Assembly (NCBI GenBank): GCA_964551015.1
Contig: CAZKBP010000001.1
Coordinates: forward strand, 310,001 to 374,000
Length of the DNA: 64,000 bases
Direction of reading: 5' to 3'
Source of the DNA: CAZKBP01 sp964551015
GTDB taxonomy: Bacteria; Bacteroidota; Bacteroidia; Cytophagales; Microscillaceae
Shown: in pieces, positions 35,104-44,384 of the stretch
Numbering within the stretch: position 1 is the first letter of the stretch
Layout: each line of letters opens with the position of its first letter
Made by a program: the position numbers and the translations under genes
Notes under the pieces: generated by a model
Told to the model about the DNA's origin: nothing
The model's database searches: none
Seen by the model: the letters and a program-made list of their open reading frames with translations, nothing else

Positions 35104-35850
35104 ATGTCCACCACCTTGAAAACCCATCCCATTCCAGAAGAATTTTTCAACGAGGCTGGAGAAATTATTTATCCAGACTCTGACGGACAGCCTATGGCAG
35201 ATAATACCAAACAATTTGAATGGATTGCCACCATCAAAGGCAATCTAGATAGCATTTTCGCCCAACACACCGATGTGTTTGTAGCCGGAGACTTACTTTG
35301 GTACCCCGTAGAAGGGGCACCACACATCCGAGTTGCCCCTGATGTCATGGTCGCTTTTGGCCGCCCGAAGGGGCATAGAGGCTCTTACCAACAGTGGAAA
35401 GAAGAGAACATCGCCCCGCAAGTGGTCTTTGAGATTCTCTCACCAGGCAATAGCATGAGCGAGATGCTACGTAAACGCGAGTTTTATATGCGTCATGGGG
35501 TACAAGAATATTATGTTTATGATCCCGATAGTAATATTTTCTTGATTTATACACGGGAAGGAGAACTCCTACAAGAGAATCTAGGTCTTCTCGAGTGGCA
35601 CAGCCCTCTTCTGGATGTTCGCTTTGAATTGGAAGAGGATACCTTGAAAGTTTATGATCCGCAGGGCAAACCCTTTCTGACCTACGTAGAACGTTTTGAA
35701 GCGGAAAAAGCCGCCCAAGAGCGAGAAAAAGCCGCCCAAGAGGAACTCAAAAAAGCGCAGAAAGAAGAAGCAAAAGCATTAAGTGAAAAGGAATCTGAAA
35801 TTGCGCGCCTCAAAGAGCTACTCAGACAAAGTGGCTACGGAGAAAAATAA
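35104..35850 (+). CDS. Uma2-family putative endonuclease
   Basis: The 248-residue protein shows the Uma2 (DUF820) restriction-endonuclease-like fold: IRVAPDVMV (about 79-87) supplies the catalytic aspartate and VVFEILSPGNS (about 108-118) the E-x-x motif, then KREFYMRHGVQEYYVYDP. The C-terminal 45 residues are a charged coiled coil containing a duplicated heptad EKAAQER/EKAAQEE. The two heptads are encoded by near-identical 21-bp units (35704-35721 and 35725-35742), which can expand or shrink by slippage. These proteins are common in Cyanobacteria and Bacteroidota, usually as multiple solitary genes; natural function is not established. No toxin-antitoxin partner is adjacent. Confidence 0.85.
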   Translation: MSTTLKTHPIPEEFFNEAGEIIYPDSDGQPMADNTKQFEWIATIKGNLDSIFAQHTDVFVAGDLLWYPVEGAPHIRVAPDVMVAFGRPKGHRGSYQQWKEENIAPQVVFEILSPGNSMSEMLRKREFYMRHGVQEYYVYDPDSNIFLIYTREGELLQENLGLLEWHSPLLDVRFELEEDTLKVYDPQGKPFLTYVERFEAEKAAQEREKAAQEELKKAQKEEAKALSEKESEIARLKELLRQSGYGEK

Positions 35851-35980
35851 AGGAACGTACCCATGCGAGCTGAGCACTAAGCGATGGCAAGGCTAACTTA
35901 TGATTTCCAAACAGAATTCAGTTTTTTTTCTTTAATTTGAGCCTCAAACCCAAGTACATACAAATACTCGAACGCTAACC

Positions 35981-36682
35981 ATGAGTGAAACCCCCACTAC
36001 TTACGGACTGCCTAAGAAAAGAGAAGAGGTCGTAGAAGCACTAAAAGTAGCTTATGCTAATCAAAACTTAGAGGATCAAGAATACGAGAGAAGATTGCAC
36101 GAAGCGACTAACGCTAAGTCAATTGAAGATCTGAAACTAGTGCTATTTGATTTTCCGGCTCAGATCAAATACAAGATATTTCCCAGAGAAAAAGCCGTGC
36201 CCCTTCCTCCGCCAAATACGAATCTCCCAGTTTCTAGTGGGCCTAAAATACAGGTCGTCATGGGAGAAGACACCCGTATTTTACCCGAGTTGAGTAATGC
36301 TTACGCGGATATCTCTGCCGTACTGAGTAGTCAAAAATTAGACTATAGAATCAGTCGGGTGCCAGAAACACCCATCAACCTGCGGGTAGAATGCATTCTC
36401 AGTAACACCCAAATAGACCTTAGAAATGAAAATCTAGATGGCAAACACATCCGCATCCACATCAACGGAGCCTTGGGAGAGATCAAGATCATGTTGCCCA
36501 GAGGAGCCCGTATTCAAAGAGATATCCAACTGGTAGCGAGCGAATTTAAAATCCAAGATAAGCAAAGAAGCTGGATCAAACGCCTCACGGGTATGGGGAG
36601 CGAAGAACCGCAAGCGGAAATCCAACTGAGCGTCCAGATCACGGGTAATTTTTGGTTCGGAAATATCAAGCTAATCTATTGA
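35981..36682 (+). CDS. DUF1707 plus LiaF-like C-terminal domain protein
   Basis: The 233-residue protein has an N-terminal DUF1707/SHOCT-like helical domain (about 10-55: KKREEVVEALKVAYANQNLEDQEYERRL) and a C-terminal beta-rich region (about 130-233) that resembles the cell-wall-active antibiotic response/LiaF family, with repeated strands such as IQAEIQLSVQ and INGALGEIKIMLPRG. It has no signal peptide or membrane segment, so it is probably cytoplasmic, unlike LiaF proper. Similar proteins are common and their roles are not known. A pro-rich linker (about 75-82) joins the halves. The gene stands alone on the plus strand and converges on patatin. Confidence 0.78.
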   Translation: MSETPTTYGLPKKREEVVEALKVAYANQNLEDQEYERRLHEATNAKSIEDLKLVLFDFPAQIKYKIFPREKAVPLPPPNTNLPVSSGPKIQVVMGEDTRILPELSNAYADISAVLSSQKLDYRISRVPETPINLRVECILSNTQIDLRNENLDGKHIRIHINGALGEIKIMLPRGARIQRDIQLVASEFKIQDKQRSWIKRLTGMGSEEPQAEIQLSVQITGNFWFGNIKLIY

Positions 36683-36698
36683 AGACTCGATTCGTTTG

Positions 36699-37781
36699 CT
36701 AATTTCTTCCCGTGGGTAATTCTTCCTGAAATTCTTTGATCACATCACTCTCGATGAAACGATCCAGATCAAAAGTGTCATTTTGGCCAATTTGATCGAG
36801 GTGATTGTCAAGCCAGTCACTAGCTCGTCCGTAACCAATATCTCGTAGCTGACTTAGAAAAGACCATCGAGTGTCATACTTAGATTCCAAATTAAATGCG
36901 CCTAGCTGTTCTTCTGCCTCGATGCGATGCAGACGAATCTCTCGCTTGGGGACATTGGGTAGGTTTTGCAGGCGTTTGATACCCGCGATATGATAAAGCT
37001 CCTTGATCAAACTATTATTAAAATTAATCTGATTCAAGCGACTCATGATTTCGCTGTTATCACGAGGTGTTTCGCATTTTTGGAAAGGATTAATTTGAAC
37101 CAGTAATAAATCCAGCGCGGGATCTTCTCGTACCAAGGGGATCAAGGGCGGATTAGAGGTATAACCTCCGTCCCAATAAGGGATTCCCTCTATTTCCACA
37201 GCCCTGTATAGTTCTGGAAGACAGGCAGAAGCCATGACCACATCCAGACTCAGTTCAGGCTGGGTAAAGAGACGAGATTGACCATTGCGTACGTTGGTAG
37301 TACCAATCCAGATACTGATTTGCTTGGCGTTGTTGAGGGCTTCAAAATCTGCAAGATGCGCTACAATTTTTCGCAAAGGGTTGATTCCAAGAGGGTTAAA
37401 TTCGTAAGGGGAAAGTGAGAGAAAACTGCTCCAATTCTTCCAAAACTGGATAAAATTAGCATAACTATATTCTAAAATTTCTGAGAAAAATGGATTTTCG
37501 GAGAGCAGCGGAGAAACTTGCTCTAACGTGAAAGCACTGACTTCATGGACCTTACGCCAGAGCTTATACAGATTTTCTTTGGCCTCTTCTCGTCCTCCTT
37601 TGACCAAACCACTCAGCATCACCGCCGCATTCAAAGCACCCGCACTCGTGCCGCTTGCGCCAATGATGTCAATACTTTCTTCATCCAAAAGACGATCCAG
37701 CACGCCCCAAGTGAAAGCCCCGTGTGCTCCTCCTCCTTGTAAAGCGATTTTTATTTTCTTATTGGTAGATTTTTTGCCCAT
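36699..37781 (-). CDS. Patatin-like phospholipase
   Basis: This encodes 360 residues without a signal peptide. The oxyanion motif GGGAHG is at about 16-21, the nucleophile elbow GTSAG at 44-48 (Ser46) and the catalytic aspartate in WDGG near residue 206. Together these define the Ser-Asp dyad of patatin-like lipid acyl hydrolases, which cleave fatty acids from membrane lipids. It is of the short cytoplasmic type. Upstream, a 16-bp perfect palindrome at 37896-37911 is a possible operator. Confidence 0.92.
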   Translation of the reverse strand: MGKKSTNKKIKIALQGGGAHGAFTWGVLDRLLDEESIDIIGASGTSAGALNAAVMLSGLVKGGREEAKENLYKLWRKVHEVSAFTLEQVSPLLSENPFFSEILEYSYANFIQFWKNWSSFLSLSPYEFNPLGINPLRKIVAHLADFEALNNAKQISIWIGTTNVRNGQSRLFTQPELSLDVVMASACLPELYRAVEIEGIPYWDGGYTSNPPLIPLVREDPALDLLLVQINPFQKCETPRDNSEIMSRLNQINFNNSLIKELYHIAGIKRLQNLPNVPKREIRLHRIEAEEQLGAFNLESKYDTRWSFLSQLRDIGYGRASDWLDNHLDQIGQNDTFDLDRFIESDVIKEFQEELPTGRN

Positions 37782-37895
37782 ATTAATTTGTTTTGGGAAA
37801 GCCTTTGCATCTCCGCCCTCCTACATCCTGAGTTCAGTTTACAAAAGTTCTGATAGAATTAAAAAAGCAAGCTAGGCAAATTATTAAAAGCCCCG

Positions 37896-37911
37896 CTTAA
37901 ACTAGTTTAAG
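37896..37911. promoter_or_regulatory. 16-bp perfect palindrome upstream of patatin
   Basis: CTTAAACTAGTTTAAG is an exact palindrome 115 bp before the patatin start, in the gap behind the SGNH gene. It has the size of a dimeric regulator site. No binding protein can be named. Confidence 0.3.
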
Positions 37912-37935
37912 TTTTGTTTTAGAAAGAGAAATTAT

Positions 37936-37971
37936 GACTAGGATTAGCCAGTAGGGCTAGCTGGCCTAGTC
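37936..37971 (-). terminator. Hairpin downstream of the SGNH lipoprotein gene
   Basis: GACTAG (37936-37941) pairs with CTAGTC (37966-37971) and GCCAG with CTGGC inside, about 11 bp with a bulge. It lies 45 bp beyond the stop codon; the following minus-strand tract is only moderately T-rich. Confidence 0.45.
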
Positions 37972-38017
37972 TGGCGAGTATTTTTATTAAATAGAATAGA
38001 AAATCTGACTGGTGGAG

Positions 38018-38755
38018 CTATTCTTTCAAAAGCTCCTCTACCGTAGGCAAAATTTCTTCCACCCACAAGCTGTATTGAAAACCACTGGGATGCAGATTGT
38101 CGAAGGCGAGTGCCCCCTCAGATGCTCCCAGTTCACGGGATATTTCCGTGATATTGATGAAAGGAATGTCTCGACTTCCACAGCGATAGGCAATATAAGC
38201 ATTGTAATCATCTAATTCCTCAGCAATGCGCTCCCGATTGGGCGCGCCAAAGGGCGTAACCCCGTAATCTGGAATCGATACAACGAAAACACGACCTTCT
38301 GCTTGGGCTAGTGCCTCAGCAATGGTCAACAAGGAATCAAATTCACTAGTGAATTGACTAAAAGGCAAGCGTTGGAATTGATTATTAACCCCAATTAGCA
38401 AAGATACCAGATCGTGTTGGGGAGGGCTTTCTATCTGAATTTCGTCTAGGAGTCTGCGAGTTGTCCAGCCCGTTTGGGCAATAAAATTTACCTCTTCCAG
38501 CAGGATGCTATCTTGCGCAAGGCTGTCTCGCAATTGGTTGGGCCAGCGAGAGGCTTCTTCAACGCCTTGCCCAATCGTATAAGAATCTCCTAAGGCCAAA
38601 TAGGTGTAGGTTTCTACAGGTGATGAAGGGGGCGGTGGTGGCAGAGGTGAGGGAGTAGCAGGTACTGTAGGCTCAGCGACTTGGTCTGAGCAAGCACCCA
38701 TCAAAAAAATCAGGAAGATATAAATGAACAGCCTAGAGATTCCTATTTTCCGCAT
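38018..38755 (-). CDS. SGNH/GDSL hydrolase lipoprotein
   Basis: The 245-residue protein has a leader ending in LMGAC with the acylated cysteine at residue 22, then a Pro/Ser linker (31-46). Block I is LALGDSYTIGQG with nucleophile Ser58; block III is LIGVNNQF (Gly-x-Asn) near 120; block V is NLHPSGFQ with the catalytic histidine near residue 224. This is the SGNH esterase fold, and the protein is a membrane-anchored esterase or lipase of unknown substrate. It sits 141 bp downstream of the DUF6503-like gene on the same strand, but a strong terminator separates them. Confidence 0.88.
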   Translation of the reverse strand: MRKIGISRLFIYIFLIFLMGACSDQVAEPTVPATPSPLPPPPPSSPVETYTYLALGDSYTIGQGVEEASRWPNQLRDSLAQDSILLEEVNFIAQTGWTTRRLLDEIQIESPPQHDLVSLLIGVNNQFQRLPFSQFTSEFDSLLTIAEALAQAEGRVFVVSIPDYGVTPFGAPNRERIAEELDDYNAYIAYRCGSRDIPFINITEISRELGASEGALAFDNLHPSGFQYSLWVEEILPTVEELLKE

Positions 38756-38841
38756 ACAAGAAATATTATTTGAACTACCTCAACTTTATTTAATGGCTTG
38801 GGAGGCTTTTTTGTTTTCATAGACCGAGAAGGATCTGGGAC

Positions 38842-38873
38842 AAAAATAGGGGTGCTCTTGGATGAACACCCCT
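38842..38873 (-). terminator. Rho-independent terminator of the DUF6503-like lipoprotein gene
   Basis: AGGGGTG (38848-38854) and CACCCCT (38867-38873) pair perfectly and are followed on the minus strand by ATTTTTG. It lies about 25 bp past the stop codon at 38897. Confidence 0.85.
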
Positions 38874-38896
38874 GCTGATTCTGATTAAAAGAAGTA

Positions 38897-39709
38897 CTAA
38901 CTAGCGGATTCTTCTGGTTTGGCAAACATATTCTCGGGCATATCTTCGGCTTTGAAGGCCACATTCTCAAAGGTTACGCTATTTTGTTTTTCGCCCAAGT
39001 CATTATTTTCGTATTTATACCAAGTCATGATTTTGGGTACCTGCAAGCCTCCTACCTCTTGCATTTCTTCATAATGGATCGCACTGAAGTTTTCATTGGC
39101 TTCCTGATCAAAATAAGTAACGGTATACAGCAAGTAAGCAGGTTGCTTGGTCTGTGGGTCTATCAAAAGGCGAAATTCATCCTTGGGAGAGTCGCCCGTA
39201 CCGTCCTCAAAAGTAGCTCTGACCACTTGGTAGCTCTGCCCTCCTAATTCCTGCTCTGGCATTTGTTCCAAGACTACGCCGGGATCAGCGAATACATAAG
39301 GCACGGCAAAAAAGTAAAAATAAAGACCACTGTAAAATTCGGGGGGCATCTTAGGTACAGCTTCTTTACTGGGCGTGACCCATACCTCCTGACCCGTGTT
39401 GCCGATTTGGAAAGAGTCGGCCTTAATCAAGACTTTGCGCTCTTTCATATCAATCATCTGGTGGTCATCTCCCAGTAGACCTCCTTTGAGGTCGTACTCT
39501 AGAGTGTTGTAGCTCATCCAAGTGTCTAGCCCTCCCAGCGCGGAGAGGGTAGGAGCGATGAGTTCGGGGGCTTCTGCGGTACTTTCGTTTTCTACTGGCT
39601 CCTCGGAGGTAGCTGCCGTATCGGTTTCCTGCGTTTCGCCTGTTTGCTCACTTTGGCATCCAAAAAGCAAACCAAATAGGGATAGATAAATCAAATACTT
39701 CATTTTCAA
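38897..39709 (-). CDS. DUF6503-like lipoprotein
   Basis: The 270-residue protein has a lipobox LLFGC with the acylated cysteine at residue 18 and an acidic Glu/Thr linker (19-50). The rest is a beta-rich LolA/outer-membrane-lipoprotein-sorting-like fold: GLDTWMSYNTLEYDLKGG, FQIGNTGQEVWVTPSKEA and a later FRLLIDPQTKQPAYLLYTVTY. This fits DUF6503-like proteins of Bacteroidota, which have no known function. It is anchored in a membrane facing the periplasm. It diverges from the thioredoxin-like gene and has its own terminator. Confidence 0.8.
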   Translation of the reverse strand: MKMKYLIYLSLFGLLFGCQSEQTGETQETDTAATSEEPVENESTAEAPELIAPTLSALGGLDTWMSYNTLEYDLKGGLLGDDHQMIDMKERKVLIKADSFQIGNTGQEVWVTPSKEAVPKMPPEFYSGLYFYFFAVPYVFADPGVVLEQMPEQELGGQSYQVVRATFEDGTGDSPKDEFRLLIDPQTKQPAYLLYTVTYFDQEANENFSAIHYEEMQEVGGLQVPKIMTWYKYENNDLGEKQNSVTFENVAFKAEDMPENMFAKPEESAS

Positions 39710-39907
39710 GAGGTTTTGAATTAAAAAATTTGTGGATTGTTTATTAAAAATTAAAGTAAAACAAAATGAACGCAGTAGAATGTCGTCTAACGGACATAAC
39801 TATACAGCCTTTTTGTGGTCAGGAATCCTTGGTTGTGCAGGGAGCAGTTGTTTTTCAGACTAGGGATGATTAATTTACATATGCTTATCCTTTAATCTTT
39901 CTAAGCG

Positions 39908-41608
39908 ATGAAAAAAATCGTCTTATTGATTGTTTTTGTCCTATACTATGGGCATAGTCTTTCTCAGGAGCAAATCAACTTGGAATCGGCAGAAGTCAAA
40001 CAAAGAATTTTTGACCCAGCTTTCTTTCCAAAAGTAAAAGGCAAGTTGCTCAACTATCATCCCGAAAAAGATCAAGCACTTGTTGTTGAATATAGTGTCG
40101 TGGTTCCTTCTTCTCTGGGGAGTGAGACAAGGACTGCCACCATCAATCCAAAAGGAGAATTTAGAATCAATTTTGAAAATGGATTGCCTTACCAGCAAAT
40201 CTGGCTGAACGTAGGTGATTATTACTATGGAGAAATTTTAGCCAATCAAGAATTAGAAATCATTCTGGATTTGGCTAAGCTTAAAGCACAATTTGTAGAA
40301 TACGTAGGAGAAGGGGTGGAGTTCATAGGAGCAGATGCCGAGGCTAATCAGCTGGTGAATGAATATCACCAATACGCCGCAGAAGAAAAGGTTGAATTCA
40401 CAATCGCTAAGGGCAAATTGATGGAAAATCGTCAGCTCTCTCTGGAAGAAAAGGTGCAATCGCTAAGAGAGCTATTTCAAAAGTTAGAACAAATAGAACA
40501 AACATTTAGTCAAAACCATCCTTCTGAATATGCTTGGATTCTGGAAAATAAACGCCAATCGTGGATGTACAGTGAAATTTTTGTCATTCATTTCTTACAC
40601 GGGAAAAAAGAAATTGATCCCGATTTATTAAGTGAATGCTTAGACCACACTCCAACCTTGCTTTCTAATGAGGGCGTTCATTACTATAATTATCTAAGTA
40701 GGATGCTACAATCTATCACCTTTGCTGAAGAAAAAAACATCATCGAGCGAATCCTCGGCGAAGAAGAGCAAGAGGGCAACCAAAACCCCAAACTCTATAA
40801 AGTACTCGAAGCCTACCAAAAGCGATTAAGCGGAGAAAAGTATAACCAGAAAATTTTTGAGAAAGACCTAAAACAGCATCTCCGAAAGTATCCTCAGCAG
40901 TTGCTAGATTACCAATTAGATTTGTATCTGGAGAAAGCTAAGCAATTACCCAAAAGTACGGCCAATCTAGTCAAACTGATGGGGCGTCCTATGGATGTAT
41001 GGGAAAGAGAGCGATATGTGAAGAAGGTCTTACCCACCCTTACTTCGCCTTGGTGCCAGCAATTGATGCAACAAGACCTCACTTCGAGTCAGGAAAGAAT
41101 CGCAAAGACCCATGAAATCTTAGCGCAGGCCAGCCAAACCGAGCGCAATCCTCACTACGGAATCTACCAAATGACTTTGGGGAACGATAAAAAGCTATAT
41201 CTTGCTGATCATAAAAATATAAAAGACCTGCTCAACGCGCTCCGTGTAGCCAATCCTGAAAAAGCGATGATCTTAGATATCTGGACTACTTGGTGTGCTC
41301 CTTGTCTGGAAGACTTCAAGGATAGTAAAAATGTTAAGGAAGAAATCAAAAAACTACCCGTGGAAATGATCTATGTTTGTGCCGAAGACAAGGTAAGCGT
41401 GGATCAATGGAAAAAGAAAGTAGCCGAACTGGAAATACCCGGTACACATATTTTTCTGAATCACCAGCTCAATCAGGAGCTTTTCAAGCACTTTAAATTA
41501 TCTGGCTATCCGAGTTATATTTTCATGGATCGGGCGGGTAATTTTGATCCAACTTTCATTGAGTTAATAGCCGAAATAGATTTAGAAGCCTTAAAAAAAA
41601 AGTTGTAG
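39908..41608 (+). CDS. TlpA/AhpC-like exported thioredoxin-fold protein
   Basis: This encodes 566 residues with a short signal peptide (MKKIVLLIVFVLYYGHSLSQ). An N-terminal beta-rich region (about 40-135) resembles the DUF4369-type domain usual in Bacteroidota TlpA proteins, followed by a helical middle (140-420) and a C-terminal thioredoxin fold with the redox pair in WTTWCAPC (cysteines 463 and 466) and a cis-proline segment GYPSYIF. It is predicted to reduce or isomerise disulfides in the periplasm. The helical middle is longer than in many relatives. Monocistronic. Confidence 0.88.
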   Translation: MKKIVLLIVFVLYYGHSLSQEQINLESAEVKQRIFDPAFFPKVKGKLLNYHPEKDQALVVEYSVVVPSSLGSETRTATINPKGEFRINFENGLPYQQIWLNVGDYYYGEILANQELEIILDLAKLKAQFVEYVGEGVEFIGADAEANQLVNEYHQYAAEEKVEFTIAKGKLMENRQLSLEEKVQSLRELFQKLEQIEQTFSQNHPSEYAWILENKRQSWMYSEIFVIHFLHGKKEIDPDLLSECLDHTPTLLSNEGVHYYNYLSRMLQSITFAEEKNIIERILGEEEQEGNQNPKLYKVLEAYQKRLSGEKYNQKIFEKDLKQHLRKYPQQLLDYQLDLYLEKAKQLPKSTANLVKLMGRPMDVWERERYVKKVLPTLTSPWCQQLMQQDLTSSQERIAKTHEILAQASQTERNPHYGIYQMTLGNDKKLYLADHKNIKDLLNALRVANPEKAMILDIWTTWCAPCLEDFKDSKNVKEEIKKLPVEMIYVCAEDKVSVDQWKKKVAELEIPGTHIFLNHQLNQELFKHFKLSGYPSYIFMDRAGNFDPTFIELIAEIDLEALKKKL

Positions 41609-41669
41609 AACTCCACTTGACAATCATCCACTCTTATAAAAAGAAAATACCGCTTTCTGAAGATTTTTG

Positions 41670-41689
41670 AATTAGTTTAAGAACTAATT
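41670..41689. promoter_or_regulatory. 20-bp inverted repeat upstream of the MscS-like gene
   Basis: AATTAGTT and AACTAATT form an exact 8-bp inverted repeat around TAAG, 100 bp before the MscS start and 62 bp after the thioredoxin gene. It could be an operator or part of a weak terminator (a T-run does not follow directly). Confidence 0.3.
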
Positions 41690-41788
41690 GTTAAAATTTG
41701 TTTTCCATTGACTTATCTTCACGGTCAAAAGAAAAGTCGCAAAAACTTTTGATCTTTCCCCCAAATTGACTTAAAAGTCTGGAAAATA

Positions 41789-44347
41789 ATGAACAAATTA
41801 AGAAACCTTCTGAGCTCCCATTTAATCTTATGGCTTAGTTTATCCTATTCTAGCCTCCTCTACGCGCAAGAGTCAAGCCCTCAGGACATTGATACCAGCC
41901 TAATACCCAAGCAAGCACTCAAAATCAAGCAGATTCCCACGTTTAGCCAAAGGACAAATCGCCTTATTCAAGATACCGAATCCTTGCTGGAGGAGCAATC
42001 CGTGAAGAATATCGAAGACACCGACCTCTCCGAAACCGATCAGTTAGTTTCTCAAAAACTCCTATTACTAGGAGATACCAGTAAAATATATCGGATTGAT
42101 CGCCTCAGCACCGAAGAGCAGGAGCTAAATCTGTTACAAGAAAGAGTCACAAAATGGCAAGAGGCAAACGTTAGCTTGCTAGAACAGGCACTGGATAAGG
42201 ATACGCTCATTGCCCAATATATGAGCGTTTGGGAGCTAACACTTGACTCTCTTACGAAAAAGCAAGCGCCAAATCTGGATTCCCTGTCGCCCGAAGAAGA
42301 TGCTACCGATCAACCAACGAAGCCTCTGGCATCAGAAAAAGATACCCCCCAAGACTTGGATACCCTCGAGTCAAGCCAAGAAACCGAAGCCAGTCGGGAA
42401 AGTATCGCCTTGATTATCGAGAGTATTCAAGATTATCTCGAGAATCTCAATCAGATCAAACAAGAATTGGCACCTGTAATTGCACGATTACAATTGCAAC
42501 AGGCGAATTTGACCGTGATTCTGGGCAAATTTGAAGAAATGCGGTCGATGATCGAAATTAAACGTCAGGAAGTAGTAGGGGAAATACTCATCCCCGAACA
42601 ACCCCCGATCTGGGCGATGTCTTGGGACACGAATACCGGGGACATCAATTTATTCCTTTACCGTTACTTTGAGGGTGATTTTTTGGTACTGAATAGTTTC
42701 CTGCAGAATCGTCCACGGTTTATCTATGCCGCGTTTTTTTTATTGATCATTGTTTTTGGCCTCGTTTTACAACTAAAGTTTCACGCCCAATCCATGGCTG
42801 AATCTTTTGAAGAAGAAATCAAGGAAGCCAGAATTGCTTTGCGTTATCCCTTGTTGACCAGTATCCTCGTGGTCTGGCTGGTATTAGGTATGCTCTTTCA
42901 CTTGCCCAAGGAGATTAATAAATTATTTTCCCTATTTATGCTCTTACCGGTGAGCTTTATATTGTGGAAATTAAAACCTGGTTGGGGCTACGCTCGGATT
43001 GTTATCTTCATTGGAATGTATCTGATTTTCATGGTAATTCCCGCCATGAATAATTTAATCTCGATACAAAGGATTACTTTACTACTGGTAGATGTAGCGG
43101 GATTAGGCTTGTTATTGTGGTTTCGGGCACAAAAAGCTTGGGTAGCCCAAGCCAATACCTGGTTTTTAGGAAGCCTTCCTTTGTTAATCCCGATTTTTAT
43201 CTTTACCTGGGCGGTCGCCATTGTAGCCAATGTACTGGGTAGTGTACAATTGTGTCAATTTCTCACGATAGCATTGCTGGGTACCTACCTGATTTTTAAT
43301 GTATTAAGGGTCGTAATCGAGTTGATTCGCTCTCTGGTATTTCTGATCCTTCTGGGGCCAGTGTATCGACGTTCCTATATCTTACAGGAAGACGCGGTCT
43401 TGGTCTTAAAAAAGACCACGCATTTTTTAAAATGGTTTGGTTTGATGGTCTGGTTGGTATCTACCCTAAACTTGTTGACCATTCGCGAACGATTCTTTCA
43501 AGCATTGTATGATTTCATCACCCATCCGATCAAAATTGGCGATGTTTCATTATCCCTTGGCAACATCTTGGCTTTCTTCGTGATTTTGCAAGTTTCGCTT
43601 TGGTTATCCTCCCTGCTCCGCTACTTACTGAGTAAAGAGGTCTATCCAAGAACCAAATTGAAGGAAGGAGTTCCTGATACCATTTCAATAGTCATACGTT
43701 ATACCTTGGTTTTTCTGGGCTTCACACTGGCATTGGCGGGAGCAGGTATTAAGTTTAGTCAACTCTCACTGGCCTTGGGCGGATTAGGCGTGGGGATTGG
43801 TTTTGGCCTTCAAAATTTGGTGAGTAATTTTATTTCTGGGATTATTTTGGTTTTAGAAAGACCCATGAAAATTGGTGATTTCGTGGAATTACAAGAAATA
43901 TCTGGCTTCGTGCAAGATATTGGCTTGAGAGCCAGTACCATCCGCACTTGGGATGGGTCGGATGTGGTGGTGCCCAACAGCGAGTTTGTGTCCCAGCGTT
44001 TGACCAACTGGACTTTTAAAGACAAGCGAAGACGCTTGCATACCAAGGTGAGAGTGCCTTTTGATACCGACATGGAATCCATCACCAAACTGCTATTAGA
44101 CACGGCAGATGAAATTCCCGAAGTCCTCAAAAGACCCAATCCAGCGATCAATTTTTCTGGTATTGGAGAAAGTGCTATGGAAATTACTTTGTACTGTTGG
44201 ATTTCGGACGCGACGAACGGGATCGCACTGGGCAATATCATCCGTGTCAGAGTATACGCTGCTTTGCAGAAAGCTGGCTACGAAATGCCCCTCCCCAAAC
44301 AAGATATTCACCTGAAAACCCTTCCCGAAAAGAAGTCAAATCAATAA
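41789..44347 (+). CDS. MscS-family mechanosensitive channel, long form
   Basis: The 852-residue protein has a signal peptide (about 1-26), a long periplasmic helical region with coiled-coil character (30-270), about eight transmembrane segments between 310 and 680, and the MscS core. The pore helix GGLGVGIGFGLQNLVSNFISG is near residues 662-682, followed by the beta domain (IGDFVELQEISGFVQDIGLRAS) and the C-terminal domain. It resembles the KefA/YbdG-type enlarged MscS channels that release solutes upon hypo-osmotic shock through the inner membrane. Monocistronic and convergent with the phosphorylase-like gene. Confidence 0.93.
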   Translation: MNKLRNLLSSHLILWLSLSYSSLLYAQESSPQDIDTSLIPKQALKIKQIPTFSQRTNRLIQDTESLLEEQSVKNIEDTDLSETDQLVSQKLLLLGDTSKIYRIDRLSTEEQELNLLQERVTKWQEANVSLLEQALDKDTLIAQYMSVWELTLDSLTKKQAPNLDSLSPEEDATDQPTKPLASEKDTPQDLDTLESSQETEASRESIALIIESIQDYLENLNQIKQELAPVIARLQLQQANLTVILGKFEEMRSMIEIKRQEVVGEILIPEQPPIWAMSWDTNTGDINLFLYRYFEGDFLVLNSFLQNRPRFIYAAFFLLIIVFGLVLQLKFHAQSMAESFEEEIKEARIALRYPLLTSILVVWLVLGMLFHLPKEINKLFSLFMLLPVSFILWKLKPGWGYARIVIFIGMYLIFMVIPAMNNLISIQRITLLLVDVAGLGLLLWFRAQKAWVAQANTWFLGSLPLLIPIFIFTWAVAIVANVLGSVQLCQFLTIALLGTYLIFNVLRVVIELIRSLVFLILLGPVYRRSYILQEDAVLVLKKTTHFLKWFGLMVWLVSTLNLLTIRERFFQALYDFITHPIKIGDVSLSLGNILAFFVILQVSLWLSSLLRYLLSKEVYPRTKLKEGVPDTISIVIRYTLVFLGFTLALAGAGIKFSQLSLALGGLGVGIGFGLQNLVSNFISGIILVLERPMKIGDFVELQEISGFVQDIGLRASTIRTWDGSDVVVPNSEFVSQRLTNWTFKDKRRRLHTKVRVPFDTDMESITKLLLDTADEIPEVLKRPNPAINFSGIGESAMEITLYCWISDATNGIALGNIIRVRVYAALQKAGYEMPLPKQDIHLKTLPEKKSNQ

Positions 44348-44384
44348 CTCGCTCGTAAGGTTCTATGAAGAAGAGCCTTGAAAT

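Noticed and set aside
39780..39863. 27-codon frame between the DUF6503-like and thioredoxin-like genes
   Set aside because: Too short, no hydrophobic or charged pattern, no ribosome site.
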